Below, one piece after another: positions 26,973-35,872 of a stretch of DNA of 64,000 bases (positions are counted from its first letter, which is position 1; every line of letters starts with the position of its first letter). This DNA is from Flavobacteriales bacterium (GTDB taxonomy: Bacteria > Bacteroidota > Bacteroidia > Flavobacteriales_F > PHOS-HE28). The stretch spans positions 2,294,001 to 2,358,000 of the forward strand of contig JADJOI010000003.1 of assembly GCA_016713875.1 (NCBI GenBank). Direction: 5' to 3'. The notes beneath the pieces were generated by a model. The model had not been told where the DNA came from, searched no databases, and saw only the letters and a program-made list of their open reading frames with translations. A program made the position numbers and the translations under genes.

Positions 26973-29834
26973 ATGAACACCGTCACCTACCAAGAGCGTC
27001 ACATCGGACCCCATGCTGCGGACACCCAGGCCATGCTGAAGGCCATCGGTGTGACGTCGCTCGATGCACTCATCCAGCGCACCGTACCCCAGGGCATCCG
27101 TGCGGCGCAGGCGCTTGCCACCGGCGATGCGTTCACCGAGCGCCAGCATCTGGACCACATGAAAGCGCTGGGCGCGAAGAACAAGGTCTTCCGCAGCTAC
27201 ATCGGCTTGGGCTTCAGCGGCACGGTGACCCCGCCGCCCATCCTGCGCAACATCTTCGAGAACCCCGGATGGTACACGGCCTACACGCCTTACCAGGCCG
27301 AGATCGCACAGGGCCGACTGGAGGCGCTGCTGAACTTCCAGACGATGTGCATCGACCTCACGGGGCTGCCCATCGCCAACGCCAGCCTGCTCGATGAGGC
27401 CACCGCCATCGCCGAGGCCATGCACATGCTGTACGCCGCTCGCCCGAAGGAGCTGGCCAACGCGAACAAGTTCTTCGCCGACAAGGGCCTCTTTCCGCAG
27501 AACATCGATGTGTTGCGCACCCGCTGCGCGCCCATCGGCGTGGAGCTGGTGGTGGGCGATGTGAAGGACCTCGACCCCGCCGGCGGCTACTTCGGCATCG
27601 CGCTGCAGTATCCCGCCATGGATGGTAGCGTGAACGACCACCGCGCCATCGTGGCCAAGGCCAAGGCCGCCGGTGTGAAGACCGCCGTGTGCGCCGACCT
27701 GCTCGCACTGGTGCTCCTGACGCCTCCGGGCGAGTGGGGGGCCGACGTGTGCGTGGGCAACAGCCAGCGCTTCGGAGTGCCCATGGGATATGGCGGACCG
27801 CATGCCGCCTTCTTCTGCACCACCGAGGATTTCAAGCGCCTGATCCCCGGCCGCATCATCGGCGTGAGCCAGGACCGCCGCGGCCGTCGGGGCCTGCGCA
27901 TGGCGTTGCAGACGCGTGAGCAGCACATCCGCCGCGACAAGGCCACCAGCAACATCTGCACCGCGCAGGCCCTGCTCGCCGTGATGGCCGGCATGTACGG
28001 CGTGTACCACGGTCCGGACGGACTGAAGCGGATCGCCCGCAACGTGCACGCCCACACCCGCAACGTGGCCGAGGCCGCGAAGGCGCTGGGCTACACGGTG
28101 GCCAACGGCAGCTTCTTCGACACCGTCACCCTCGGCGGTGCCCACGTGGACAAGGTGCGCGCAGCGGCCGGGAAGCGTGGCATCAACTTCCGGTATGACG
28201 GCGGCCAGTTGAGCATCGCGTTCGATGAGACCGTGCGCATGAACGATGCGAACGACGTGGTGGCCGCCCTGGCCGAGGCCGTGGGCAAGCCCGCTCCCGC
28301 GCTCAGCGGCAACGGCGCCAGCATGGCCGTGCCCGCCGACCTGCAGCGCAAGAGCGACCTCCTCACCCACCCGGTGTTCAACACGCACCATACCGAGCTG
28401 GAGCTGCAGCGCTACATCAAGAAGCTCGAGAACAAGGACTTCAGCCTGATGCACGGCATGATCCCGCTGGGCTCGTGCACCATGAAGCTGAACGCCGCCA
28501 GCACGCTGATGCCGCTTAGCTGGCCTGAGTGGAACGCCATCCACCCCTTCGCGCCCGTGGAGCAGACGGAGGGCTACCAGGAGCTGTTCCGTGAACTGAG
28601 CGACATCCTCGCCAAGGCCACCGGGTTCACCGCCGTGAGCCTGCAGCCCAACAGCGGCGCGCAGGGCGAATATGCCGGCCTGATGGTGATCCGCGCCTAC
28701 CATGAGGCTCGCGGCGACAAGCACCGCAACATCGCCCTGATCCCCAGCAGCGCGCACGGCACCAACCCCGCCAGCGCGGTGATGGCCGGCATGCAGGTGG
28801 TGGTGGTGAAGGCCACCGAGGACGGGCAGATCGACGTGGCCGACCTGAAGGCCAAGGCCGAGCAGTACAAGGACACGCTGAGCTGCCTGATGGTGACCTA
28901 CCCCAGCACGCATGGTGTGTACGAGGCGGCCATCAAGGACGTGACCGGCGCCATCCACGCCAACGGTGGCCTGGTGTACATGGACGGCGCCAACATGAAC
29001 GCGCAGGTGGGCCTCACCAGCCCCGGCGAGATCGGTGCGGACGTGTGCCACCTGAACCTGCACAAGACCTTCGCCATCCCGCACGGCGGTGGCGGCCCCG
29101 GCATGGGCCCCATCTGCGTGAACGACAAGCTGAAGCCCTTCCTGCCCGGCCACCCGCTGGTGAAGACCGGTGGTGAGGAGGCCATCCCCGCCGTGAGCGC
29201 GGCGCCCTGGGGCAGCGCGTTGATCCTGCTGATCAGCTATGGCTACAGCAAGATGCTGGGCGGCAGCGGCCTCACCGATGCCACGCGTTACGCCATCCTC
29301 AACGCCAACTACATCAAGGCGAAGCTGGAGAAGCACTACCCCATCCTTTACCTGGGCGATCAGGGCATGGTGGCGCACGAGATGATCCTGGACTGCCGTG
29401 AGTTCAAGCGCACCGCCGGGGTGGAGGTGGAGGACATCGCGAAGCGCCTGATGGACTACGGCTTCCATGCGCCCACGGTGAGCTTCCCCGTGGCCGGCAC
29501 GCTGATGGTGGAGCCCACCGAGAGCGAGGCGAAGCCGGAGCTGGACCGCTTCATCGAGGCCCTGATCGGCATCCGCCACGAGATCGCCGAGATCGAGAGC
29601 GGCAAGGCCGACAAGGCGGACAACGTGCTGAAGATGGCCCCGCACACCAGCGACGAGGTCTGCGCTGATGCGTGGAACCACGCGTATGGCCGCGAGAAAG
29701 CCGCCTTCCCGGCGAGCGTGAACCGCGACTGGAAGTACTGGCCCACCGTGAGCCGGGTGGACAACGCCTATGGCGACCGCAACCTGGTGTGCACCTGCCC
29801 GCCCGTGGAGGAGTACGCGGCGGCTGAGGCCTGA
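26973..29834 (+). CDS. gcvP: Glycine dehydrogenase (decarboxylating), P-protein
   Basis: 953-residue single-chain P-protein of the glycine cleavage system. It decarboxylates glycine with PLP and passes the aminomethyl group to lipoyl-GcvH. The N-terminal half has the family opening ERHIGP and GLGFSGTVTPPPILRNIFENPGWYTAYTPYQ. The C-terminal half carries the PLP lysine Lys698 in HLNLHKTFAIPHGGGGPGMGP. The length is that of the fused bacterial and eukaryotic type. ATG 26973 was chosen because homologous sequence starts there. gcvH and gcvT are not nearby. A strong hairpin follows at 29852. Confidence 0.96.
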   Translation: MNTVTYQERHIGPHAADTQAMLKAIGVTSLDALIQRTVPQGIRAAQALATGDAFTERQHLDHMKALGAKNKVFRSYIGLGFSGTVTPPPILRNIFENPGWYTAYTPYQAEIAQGRLEALLNFQTMCIDLTGLPIANASLLDEATAIAEAMHMLYAARPKELANANKFFADKGLFPQNIDVLRTRCAPIGVELVVGDVKDLDPAGGYFGIALQYPAMDGSVNDHRAIVAKAKAAGVKTAVCADLLALVLLTPPGEWGADVCVGNSQRFGVPMGYGGPHAAFFCTTEDFKRLIPGRIIGVSQDRRGRRGLRMALQTREQHIRRDKATSNICTAQALLAVMAGMYGVYHGPDGLKRIARNVHAHTRNVAEAAKALGYTVANGSFFDTVTLGGAHVDKVRAAAGKRGINFRYDGGQLSIAFDETVRMNDANDVVAALAEAVGKPAPALSGNGASMAVPADLQRKSDLLTHPVFNTHHTELELQRYIKKLENKDFSLMHGMIPLGSCTMKLNAASTLMPLSWPEWNAIHPFAPVEQTEGYQELFRELSDILAKATGFTAVSLQPNSGAQGEYAGLMVIRAYHEARGDKHRNIALIPSSAHGTNPASAVMAGMQVVVVKATEDGQIDVADLKAKAEQYKDTLSCLMVTYPSTHGVYEAAIKDVTGAIHANGGLVYMDGANMNAQVGLTSPGEIGADVCHLNLHKTFAIPHGGGGPGMGPICVNDKLKPFLPGHPLVKTGGEEAIPAVSAAPWGSALILLISYGYSKMLGGSGLTDATRYAILNANYIKAKLEKHYPILYLGDQGMVAHEMILDCREFKRTAGVEVEDIAKRLMDYGFHAPTVSFPVAGTLMVEPTESEAKPELDRFIEALIGIRHEIAEIESGKADKADNVLKMAPHTSDEVCADAWNHAYGREKAAFPASVNRDWKYWPTVSRVDNAYGDRNLVCTCPPVEEYAAAEA

Positions 29835-29851
29835 CCAGCGGGAACCGTTCA

Positions 29852-29899
29852 CCCTGGAACGCACCACTGCTCATCCGGTGGTGCGTTCGTGTTCCAGGG
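29852..29899 (+). terminator. Stem-loop after gcvP
   Basis: Inner stem ACGCACCAC/GTGGTGCGT with loop TGCTCATCCG, extended by the outer arms CCCTGGAA/TTCCAGGG around a short bulge. No long T-run follows, but the position and strength fit a transcription terminator. Confidence 0.65.
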
Positions 29900-30037
29900 C
29901 GCTCGACCTTCGATGGTCTGTGGCCGCGCCAACCGTTCGTGGAAGGGCTCCGGGTCCGTCACAAAGGCCATCCGTTCCGCCCCTTCGGGCCCACAGCTTC
30001 GGCCCGGGTCAGCGTCCGATCGCCGGCCCCAACGCCG

Positions 30038-31879
30038 ATGCGGAACCGTGTGAACCCCCTTCTTCTTTCCCTGGCCAGCACGATGGTGCTCGCTCAGGAA
30101 CCCGTGCAGCAGATGCCGTTGTGCTGGAATGCGCGCACACCGATGACCCAGGCCCATGGCCATGAGCGCCCGATCGCGATCGCGGAGGAACGTTCAGCTG
30201 CAGCAGTGCTTTGGTCGGAGGACTTCGAGAGCGGACTGGGCGGCTGGACGGTGAACACGCAGACCGGAGCCGTGAGCTGGCAGCTCACCAGCACCGGCAA
30301 CACGGGCGGCTACACGCCCGGTCCCTTGCAGAGCACCACGGGCTATCCGGGCGGCACGTGGATCGTGGCGGACTCCGACGAACAGGGCACGGCGGGTGTG
30401 GCCGAGAACACGACGATCACCTCGCCCCCGATCACCGGCCTGGACACGGTGCCGTTCATGCTCCTGCGGTTCGAACAGAGCTTCCGCCAGCTGAACAACG
30501 ACATCACCCAGGTGGAGGTGAGCAGCGATGGAGGGACGAACTGGACCGTGTTCCCGGTGAACGGGGAGGTGCCCGGCAACCAGAGCACACCCGGCGCTCC
30601 CGTGAGCCAGACCGTGGTGCTCAACATCAGTGCAGCACTGAACGGCGGCTCGGGCGACATCCGCATCCGCTTCCACTGGCTCAGTTTCGAAGGCTACACC
30701 TACAGCTGGCAGGTGGACGACATCGCCCTGTTGACGGTGGAAGCGAACGACCTGCGCCTGATCTCGGCCACCTACGCTGACTGGAGCCCCGACGAGCCCG
30801 ACTTCGACGGCCTGCCGTACACCATCTATCCGATCGATGAGCTCCGCGAACTGAAGTTCAAGGCCGTCGCGATCAACAATGGTTCGCAGCCGCAGACCAA
30901 CGTGCGGCTCAAGGCCGACATCGACGGGCCCGGCACCAACGATGTGGTCCTGTACAGTGCACCGATCACACTTTCTCCGGGGGCCGTGGACAGCCTGTAC
31001 ATCACGGGCTATACGCCCGTGGCCGCGCTGGGCACCTACCTCCTCCAGCTCTCGGTGGTGCAGGATGAACCCGAAGCCCTGCCGGACGACAACGGAAAGG
31101 TGATGCGTTTCGAGGTGCAGGTGGACCGCTTCGCACGCGACGAGGATGCGATGCAGGGCGACCGCAACAACGGGATCGACGCCTACGAACTGGGCAACTG
31201 GTACCACATCCGCTCCTCCGACCGGACGCTGTACGCCATCGAGGTGGCCCTGAGCGCGCGTACCGACCCGGGCACGCTCATCACCGCATCGCTCTACGAC
31301 GAGGAGCTCGAGCTGCTCATGGGCACCGAGGAGCACGAGGTCCTGGCGGGCGAGCTGAACCTGCAGGGGCAGCACAAGTTCATCACCCTTCCGCTGATCG
31401 CACCCATGCCATTGGAGGAGGACCAGGACTACTTCGTGGCCCTATCGCACTATGGTGGCAATGAGGAAGTATGGACGGCCACGAGCGGCACGAGCGCGCC
31501 GCAGAGCTCGCTCATCTTCGATGGCGGCAACGGGCAGTGGTACTACGTGACGGTGACGCCGATGGTCCGCATGAACTTCGACCCCGCGGCGAGCGTGGTC
31601 GAGGGACCGGGACGCCCGCACGGGCTCCTGGCCATGCCCAGCCTGTTCGACGACCGCACGACGATCCGGATCGACCTGCCCGTGGCCTCGCAGGTGCGGT
31701 GGGAACTGCGGGATGCGGTGGGCCGCATGGTGCGGAGCGGAGAGGAGGGCATGCGGCCGGCAGGCCCGCACGGCATCGACCTGGACGGGGCGGGGCTTGC
31801 ACCGGGGGTGCATGCCTTCACCGTGATCGACGGCGAGCGACGGTCCACGATCCGCATCGTGCGCAACGGGGCGCGGTGA
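30038..31879 (+). CDS. Secreted T9SS cargo protein 1 with C-terminal sorting domain
   Basis: 613 residues. Signal peptide MRNRVNPLLLSLASTMVLAQ. The N-terminal half is a MAM/choice-of-anchor J-like jellyroll (LWSEDFESGLGGWTV, later YSWQVDDIALL), followed by a CARDB/Fn3-like domain (AINNGSQPQTNVRL) and a conserved region ending YYVTVTPMVRMNFDP. The C-terminus (RWELRDAVGRMVRSGEE through GLAPGVHAFTVIDGERRSTIRIVRN) is a type A-like T9SS sorting domain, although the usual PNP opening is PSLF here. It is predicted to be exported by the T9SS and cut by a PorU-type sortase. It is clearly paralogous to the genes at 33831 and 35873. Confidence 0.8.
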   Translation: MRNRVNPLLLSLASTMVLAQEPVQQMPLCWNARTPMTQAHGHERPIAIAEERSAAAVLWSEDFESGLGGWTVNTQTGAVSWQLTSTGNTGGYTPGPLQSTTGYPGGTWIVADSDEQGTAGVAENTTITSPPITGLDTVPFMLLRFEQSFRQLNNDITQVEVSSDGGTNWTVFPVNGEVPGNQSTPGAPVSQTVVLNISAALNGGSGDIRIRFHWLSFEGYTYSWQVDDIALLTVEANDLRLISATYADWSPDEPDFDGLPYTIYPIDELRELKFKAVAINNGSQPQTNVRLKADIDGPGTNDVVLYSAPITLSPGAVDSLYITGYTPVAALGTYLLQLSVVQDEPEALPDDNGKVMRFEVQVDRFARDEDAMQGDRNNGIDAYELGNWYHIRSSDRTLYAIEVALSARTDPGTLITASLYDEELELLMGTEEHEVLAGELNLQGQHKFITLPLIAPMPLEEDQDYFVALSHYGGNEEVWTATSGTSAPQSSLIFDGGNGQWYYVTVTPMVRMNFDPAASVVEGPGRPHGLLAMPSLFDDRTTIRIDLPVASQVRWELRDAVGRMVRSGEEGMRPAGPHGIDLDGAGLAPGVHAFTVIDGERRSTIRIVRNGAR

Positions 31880-31898
31880 CCGGACCGCTAGCAAGCGG

Positions 31899-31925
31899 CG
31901 AAGCCCCCGGATGACGGGGGCTTCG
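31899..31925 (+). terminator. Terminator hairpin between cargo genes 1 and 2
   Basis: Perfect 11-base stem CGAAGCCCCCG/CGGGGGCTTCG with loop GATGA. It lies between the stop of cargo gene 1 and the -7 box of cargo gene 2. Confidence 0.75.
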
Positions 31926-31940
31926 TGCGTCGCACCGGGC

Positions 31941-31948
31941 TATCTTTG
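31941..31948 (+). promoter_or_regulatory. -7 box TATCTTTG of cargo gene 2
   Basis: Perfect TAnnTTTG only six bases before the ATG at 31955, so the mRNA is probably leaderless. Confidence 0.7.
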
Positions 31949-31954
31949 GCCGCC

Positions 31955-33715
31955 ATGACGCGCCGCCCCCTGTCCGGTCCACCGCCCTTCCGGGCCTTGA
32001 CCGGCGTGCTCCTCGTTGCCCTCATCCCGGCCTTCGCCACAGCCCAGGTCTGCGTGCTGAACGAGAACTTCGAAGACGCGGCGTTGCCGGCCGGCTGGGA
32101 CATCGGCCCGGCGGTGGAGCGGATCGATGTGAACGGCGCCGGCACCGGGGAGTTCGTACCCGCCTGGCGCGTAGGCACTGCCGCAGAGGCCAACGCCAAC
32201 GGCTACTTCCCCGTGCCCGATGGTCCCGTCGACGACCGGTTCGTCATGGTCAACGACGATGCGCCACCCTGCGACTGCGATCTGGACAGCGCCCGGTTGA
32301 CCACACCGGCCATCGACCTCACCGGCGCGGACCATGCTCTGCTCACCTTCCGGTACTTCCTGGATGGCGCTTTTGGCGGCGATAGCTCGTGGGTGGAACT
32401 GACCCTCGATGGCAGCTCATGGACGCGCGTGGCCGACCTCGACCCAGGCACCGGGTGGCAGCAGCGCAGTGTCGACCTCACGGCTGCGGACGGAGCCCCG
32501 TCAGCGCGTGTGCGCTTCCATTGGACGGACCGGGGCGGCTGGGCGTCGGGCCTGGCCCTCGATGATGTGTGCGTGCGCGGCCGTGCGCCGCATGACCTGA
32601 CCTTGGAGCGGCTCGCGTTCGGCGACCTGCACACCTCCCCCTTCAACAGCACCATCCCCGGGCTCGACCCGGCGGAGGTCCCGGTGACCCAGGCCGCATC
32701 GCCTTCCATCTCCATGGTGGTGCGCAACAAGGGCCACCTGCCGCTGTTCGGAGTCCACACCACCGTGGACCTTGCACTGAACGGTGGTCCCCAAGGTCAG
32801 TGGACCAGTGACACGCTTGCGTTGCTGGCCGCGAACGACGCGGATACGCTGGTGGTGCGGACGGACTGGGTGCCCACGGGACCTGGAGTGCTCACGGCCA
32901 CCGCCACGGTCGGTTCGGGCGGTTCGGAGGATGTTCCGGGGGACGAGACAGGGACCGTGCAGCGCTTGTTGACCGCGACCGGCTGGGCCGAGGGTGATGG
33001 TGCGTACTCACAACGCAGTGGATCCACCCTGGGGGGCATCGATGCCGGGGGCGCGGGCTACATGGCCGGATGCAGGTACGAGTTCCAAGTGGATGACCTG
33101 GTGCATGGCCTGGGGGTGCGGCTGGATGTCGGCACCGAGGTGGGCGCCCAAGTGATCGGTCGCTTGCTGAACTCCGATCTGCAACCGGTGGCGAGCACCG
33201 ACACGTTCCACATCACCGATGCCGACGTTCAGGCGGGCCTGTCCTGGGCCTGGACCTACCTGCCGTTCGATGCGCCGGTGCCGGTGGATGGAGGTACGGA
33301 TATGATGGCGGTGGTGGAACAGGTCCCGGACAGTGGCCTGATGCGGATCGCCTTGGGCGGCGAGGTGCGACCGGGAACAGCCGTGGTGCACGAATTGAAC
33401 GCACTGGACTGGAGCTATCCGCTGCGCGCGCCCTTGGTGCGCCTGCACCATAGCCCGGTGGCGGTGGCGCTGGCCCAGCCCTTGGTGCGTCCCGACCTGA
33501 TCCTCCGGCAGGAGGGGACGCAGCTCGTCATCCGGGCCCCGTGGCCCATCCGAAGGATACGCGTGCTTGATGCGGCGGGGCGGACCGTGCTGGCGGAGGG
33601 CCCCTCTGGAGCGACTTCATCTTTACCTGTGGTCGGCTTGGCCCCGGGCTCATACACGCTGGTGGTGGACGGCCCGGACACCAGGGCCACAGCGCGGTTC
33701 GTGCACAGCCGCTGA
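31955..33715 (+). CDS. Secreted T9SS cargo protein 2
   Basis: 586 residues. Signal peptide to about residue 31 (IPAFATAQ). A jellyroll of the choice-of-anchor/MAM type follows (NENFEDAALPAGWDI, then RVRFHWTDRGGWASGLALDDV), then a CARDB-like region (VVRNKGHLPLFGVHTTV) and a third beta-rich region. The C-terminus (IRAPWPIRRIRVLDAAGRTVL ... LAPGSYTLVVDG) matches a T9SS type A domain, a little shorter than usual. It shares layout with its three neighbours but is the most diverged of the four. The -7 box six bases before the ATG fixes the start at 31955. Confidence 0.78.
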   Translation: MTRRPLSGPPPFRALTGVLLVALIPAFATAQVCVLNENFEDAALPAGWDIGPAVERIDVNGAGTGEFVPAWRVGTAAEANANGYFPVPDGPVDDRFVMVNDDAPPCDCDLDSARLTTPAIDLTGADHALLTFRYFLDGAFGGDSSWVELTLDGSSWTRVADLDPGTGWQQRSVDLTAADGAPSARVRFHWTDRGGWASGLALDDVCVRGRAPHDLTLERLAFGDLHTSPFNSTIPGLDPAEVPVTQAASPSISMVVRNKGHLPLFGVHTTVDLALNGGPQGQWTSDTLALLAANDADTLVVRTDWVPTGPGVLTATATVGSGGSEDVPGDETGTVQRLLTATGWAEGDGAYSQRSGSTLGGIDAGGAGYMAGCRYEFQVDDLVHGLGVRLDVGTEVGAQVIGRLLNSDLQPVASTDTFHITDADVQAGLSWAWTYLPFDAPVPVDGGTDMMAVVEQVPDSGLMRIALGGEVRPGTAVVHELNALDWSYPLRAPLVRLHHSPVAVALAQPLVRPDLILRQEGTQLVIRAPWPIRRIRVLDAAGRTVLAEGPSGATSSLPVVGLAPGSYTLVVDGPDTRATARFVHSR

Positions 33716-33790
33716 AGCCTTGCGGGGCCTATGGGCCGAACGGTTCCACTGATCTGAGGAACGGGGTGCTTGTGGAAGCAGCGGGATGGC

Positions 33791-33798
33791 TACCTTGG
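33791..33798 (+). promoter_or_regulatory. -7-like box TACCTTGG of cargo gene 3
   Basis: TACCTTGG, one mismatch from TAnnTTTG, 32 bases before the ATG at 33831. An identical octamer precedes cargo gene 4. Confidence 0.5.
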
Positions 33799-33830
33799 GC
33801 GTCCTTAATCAAGGAACAACCCTTCAACCG

Positions 33831-35738
33831 ATGGTCACTCGATACACGACAGCCCTTTCGTTCATGGGCCTTGCCATGCTGGCGAGCGCCCAGTGGGTCC
33901 GCAACACGCCGGCCCGTTCCACGTTCGGTCCCGATGAAGCCACGCCGCTGCGTGCCCAGCCCCTGAGCCAAGGCCAGGCCAAGGCCGGTGGCGATGTGGT
34001 GTTCTATGAGGATTTCGCCAATGGCCTTGCCGGCAACAACGGTGTGGGCCCTTGGACCGTGTCCGGCCCCGACGGCAACCTCTGGGTCCACCAGTTCACC
34101 GGCCCCAATGGCGCCTACAGCGACCCTGCTCAGGAGATCATCCAGTCCGAGAGCGTGGCCAACGGCTTCATGCTGTATGCGGCCGACTCGGCCAACTGCA
34201 CCTGGGCCGGTCAGACCCCCACGGCCAACGCCACGTTCGTGAACTGGGAGGGTTCCCTGGTGAGCCCGACGATGGACCTCAGCGCCACGCCCTTCGTGCA
34301 GCTTGAGTTCCAGCAGGCCCGTCGCTATTGTTGCGGCGACGCCCCGTACTTCGTGGAAGTGAGCACCGACGGCGGCGCTAGCTGGCCCTTCCGGTTCGAC
34401 GTGAACAACGGGACCGCGGCCAATGCCGGTGTGGACATCGACGTGCGTTCCGTGAACCTGTCCCAGGCGATCGCCGGCAATCCGGCCAACGTGCAGATCC
34501 GGTTCTTCTTCGATGGGACCACGGCCGGAACCTCCCACTACTACTGGCAGGTGGATGATGTGCGCATCATCGAGCTGTACGAGTACGACCTCGCCGTGAC
34601 GGGTGCGGCGGCGACCCAGTGGGACCCCGCCACCTCGCTGACCTACGACTCGCTGCGCTACTCGCTGTATCCCTTCAGCCAACTGCGCCCGATCGGTCTG
34701 AACATGACCGTGCTGAACAACGGCTCCCTGGACCAGTCGAACGTGACCGCGAACTTCCTGGTGGAGCGCTCGGGCACCACGGTGCTGGATCAGGACCAGG
34801 CGATCGCCAACTTCCCGGCCGGTGACATCCAGACCGTTTTCGTGAACCCGGACTTCACGCCTCCCGCAGTACCCGGCACCTACGATGTGACGTACACCAT
34901 CAGCTCCGGCCAGGTGGACAACACCCCGAACGACAACGAAGGCGACGCCTCTTTCGGTGTGGCGGAGTTCGACTATGCGCGTGACCTGGGCACGGTGGCC
35001 TCCTTCGAGGACGGCAACGGCAACAACGACCCGTACGAGCTGTGCAACGGCTTCCACATTTCCAGCGCCACGAACCTGTACGGCATCAATGTGGCGCTGC
35101 GCAACGGCGGCACGGGCACCGTGGGCCTGCTGATCCGCGGCACCCTCCGCGCCGGTGACCTCACGACGATCATCGCACAGACCCAGGAGCACGAGATCGT
35201 GTCCAGCGACCTGAACGGCGCCAACGGCACCAAGTTCATTCCGCTGGTGTTCGATACGCCCCAGCCCCTGGATGCCGCCAGCGACTACATCGTCTGCATC
35301 GAGCACTTCGGTGGTGGCCAGCTGCGCATGGGACAGAACGGTGTGAGCGAGGAGCAGTCGTCCTTCATCTATTTCGACGGTCCTGCCGGCCTGGACTGGT
35401 ACTTCACCACCACCACGCCGATGATCCGCATGAGCTTCGACCCGACCGTGAGCATCACCGAAGCTGACCGTGTTGGCGGTGTGGGCCTGGGCCAGAACAT
35501 GCCGAACCCGGCCGATGAGAGCACTGCGGTGACCTTCGAGCTGAAGGAAGCCAGCGCCACCACCCTCGAGGTACGCGACCTCAGCGGCAAAGTGGTCCGC
35601 ATGGACAACCTGGGCAACCGCGGCGCCGGTGCGCACCGGGTGACCATCAACACGGCCGACCTCACCGAAGGCGTGTACTTCTACACCCTCACCGCCGCCG
35701 GGCAGCGCCTGAGCAAGCGGATGGTGGTGGTGCATTGA
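33831..35738 (+). CDS. Secreted T9SS cargo protein 3
   Basis: 635 residues. Signal peptide MVTRYTTALSFMGLAMLASAQ. A jellyroll (VFYEDFANGLAGNNGVGPW ... YYWQVDDVRIIELYEYDLAV) is followed by a central block shared with cargo proteins 1 and 4 (YSLYPFSQLRPIGLNMTVLNNG; YELCNGFHISSATNLYGI; WYFTTTTPMIRMSFDP). It ends in a textbook T9SS type A sorting domain (GQNMPNPADESTAVTFEL ... LTEGVYFYTLTAAGQRLSKRMVVVH). ATG 33831 was chosen for the signal peptide. The 15 codons open upstream overlap the promoter. It probably ends up attached to or released from the cell surface. The ligand is unknown. Confidence 0.85.
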   Translation: MVTRYTTALSFMGLAMLASAQWVRNTPARSTFGPDEATPLRAQPLSQGQAKAGGDVVFYEDFANGLAGNNGVGPWTVSGPDGNLWVHQFTGPNGAYSDPAQEIIQSESVANGFMLYAADSANCTWAGQTPTANATFVNWEGSLVSPTMDLSATPFVQLEFQQARRYCCGDAPYFVEVSTDGGASWPFRFDVNNGTAANAGVDIDVRSVNLSQAIAGNPANVQIRFFFDGTTAGTSHYYWQVDDVRIIELYEYDLAVTGAAATQWDPATSLTYDSLRYSLYPFSQLRPIGLNMTVLNNGSLDQSNVTANFLVERSGTTVLDQDQAIANFPAGDIQTVFVNPDFTPPAVPGTYDVTYTISSGQVDNTPNDNEGDASFGVAEFDYARDLGTVASFEDGNGNNDPYELCNGFHISSATNLYGINVALRNGGTGTVGLLIRGTLRAGDLTTIIAQTQEHEIVSSDLNGANGTKFIPLVFDTPQPLDAASDYIVCIEHFGGGQLRMGQNGVSEEQSSFIYFDGPAGLDWYFTTTTPMIRMSFDPTVSITEADRVGGVGLGQNMPNPADESTAVTFELKEASATTLEVRDLSGKVVRMDNLGNRGAGAHRVTINTADLTEGVYFYTLTAAGQRLSKRMVVVH

Positions 35739-35755
35739 TCCAAGACGATCCTTGC

Positions 35756-35790
35756 GGAAGCCCGACCGGTTGGTCGGGCTTCCGTTTTTC
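35756..35790 (+). terminator. Rho-independent terminator after cargo gene 3
   Basis: Perfect 12-base stem GGAAGCCCGACC/GGTCGGGCTTCC with loop GGTT, followed by GTTTTTC. This is the clearest intrinsic terminator in the window. Confidence 0.85.
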
Positions 35791-35840
35791 TGGACGGAAC
35801 GTTCGACAACGATCCTTGCGCATGGAGGAGAACGCCCAAG

Positions 35841-35848
35841 TACCTTGG
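35841..35848 (+). promoter_or_regulatory. -7-like box TACCTTGG of cargo gene 4
   Basis: Same octamer as before cargo gene 3, 24 bases before the ATG at 35873. Confidence 0.5.
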
Positions 35849-35872
35849 CTGAACAACGAACCTACCCCGACC

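Noticed and set aside
26961..29867. Minus-strand open frame of 968 codons
   Set aside because: Antisense to gcvP, with no recognisable motif. The same applies to the frames opposite the DUF5686 gene (6437-9028) and the VCBS gene (19889-22225).
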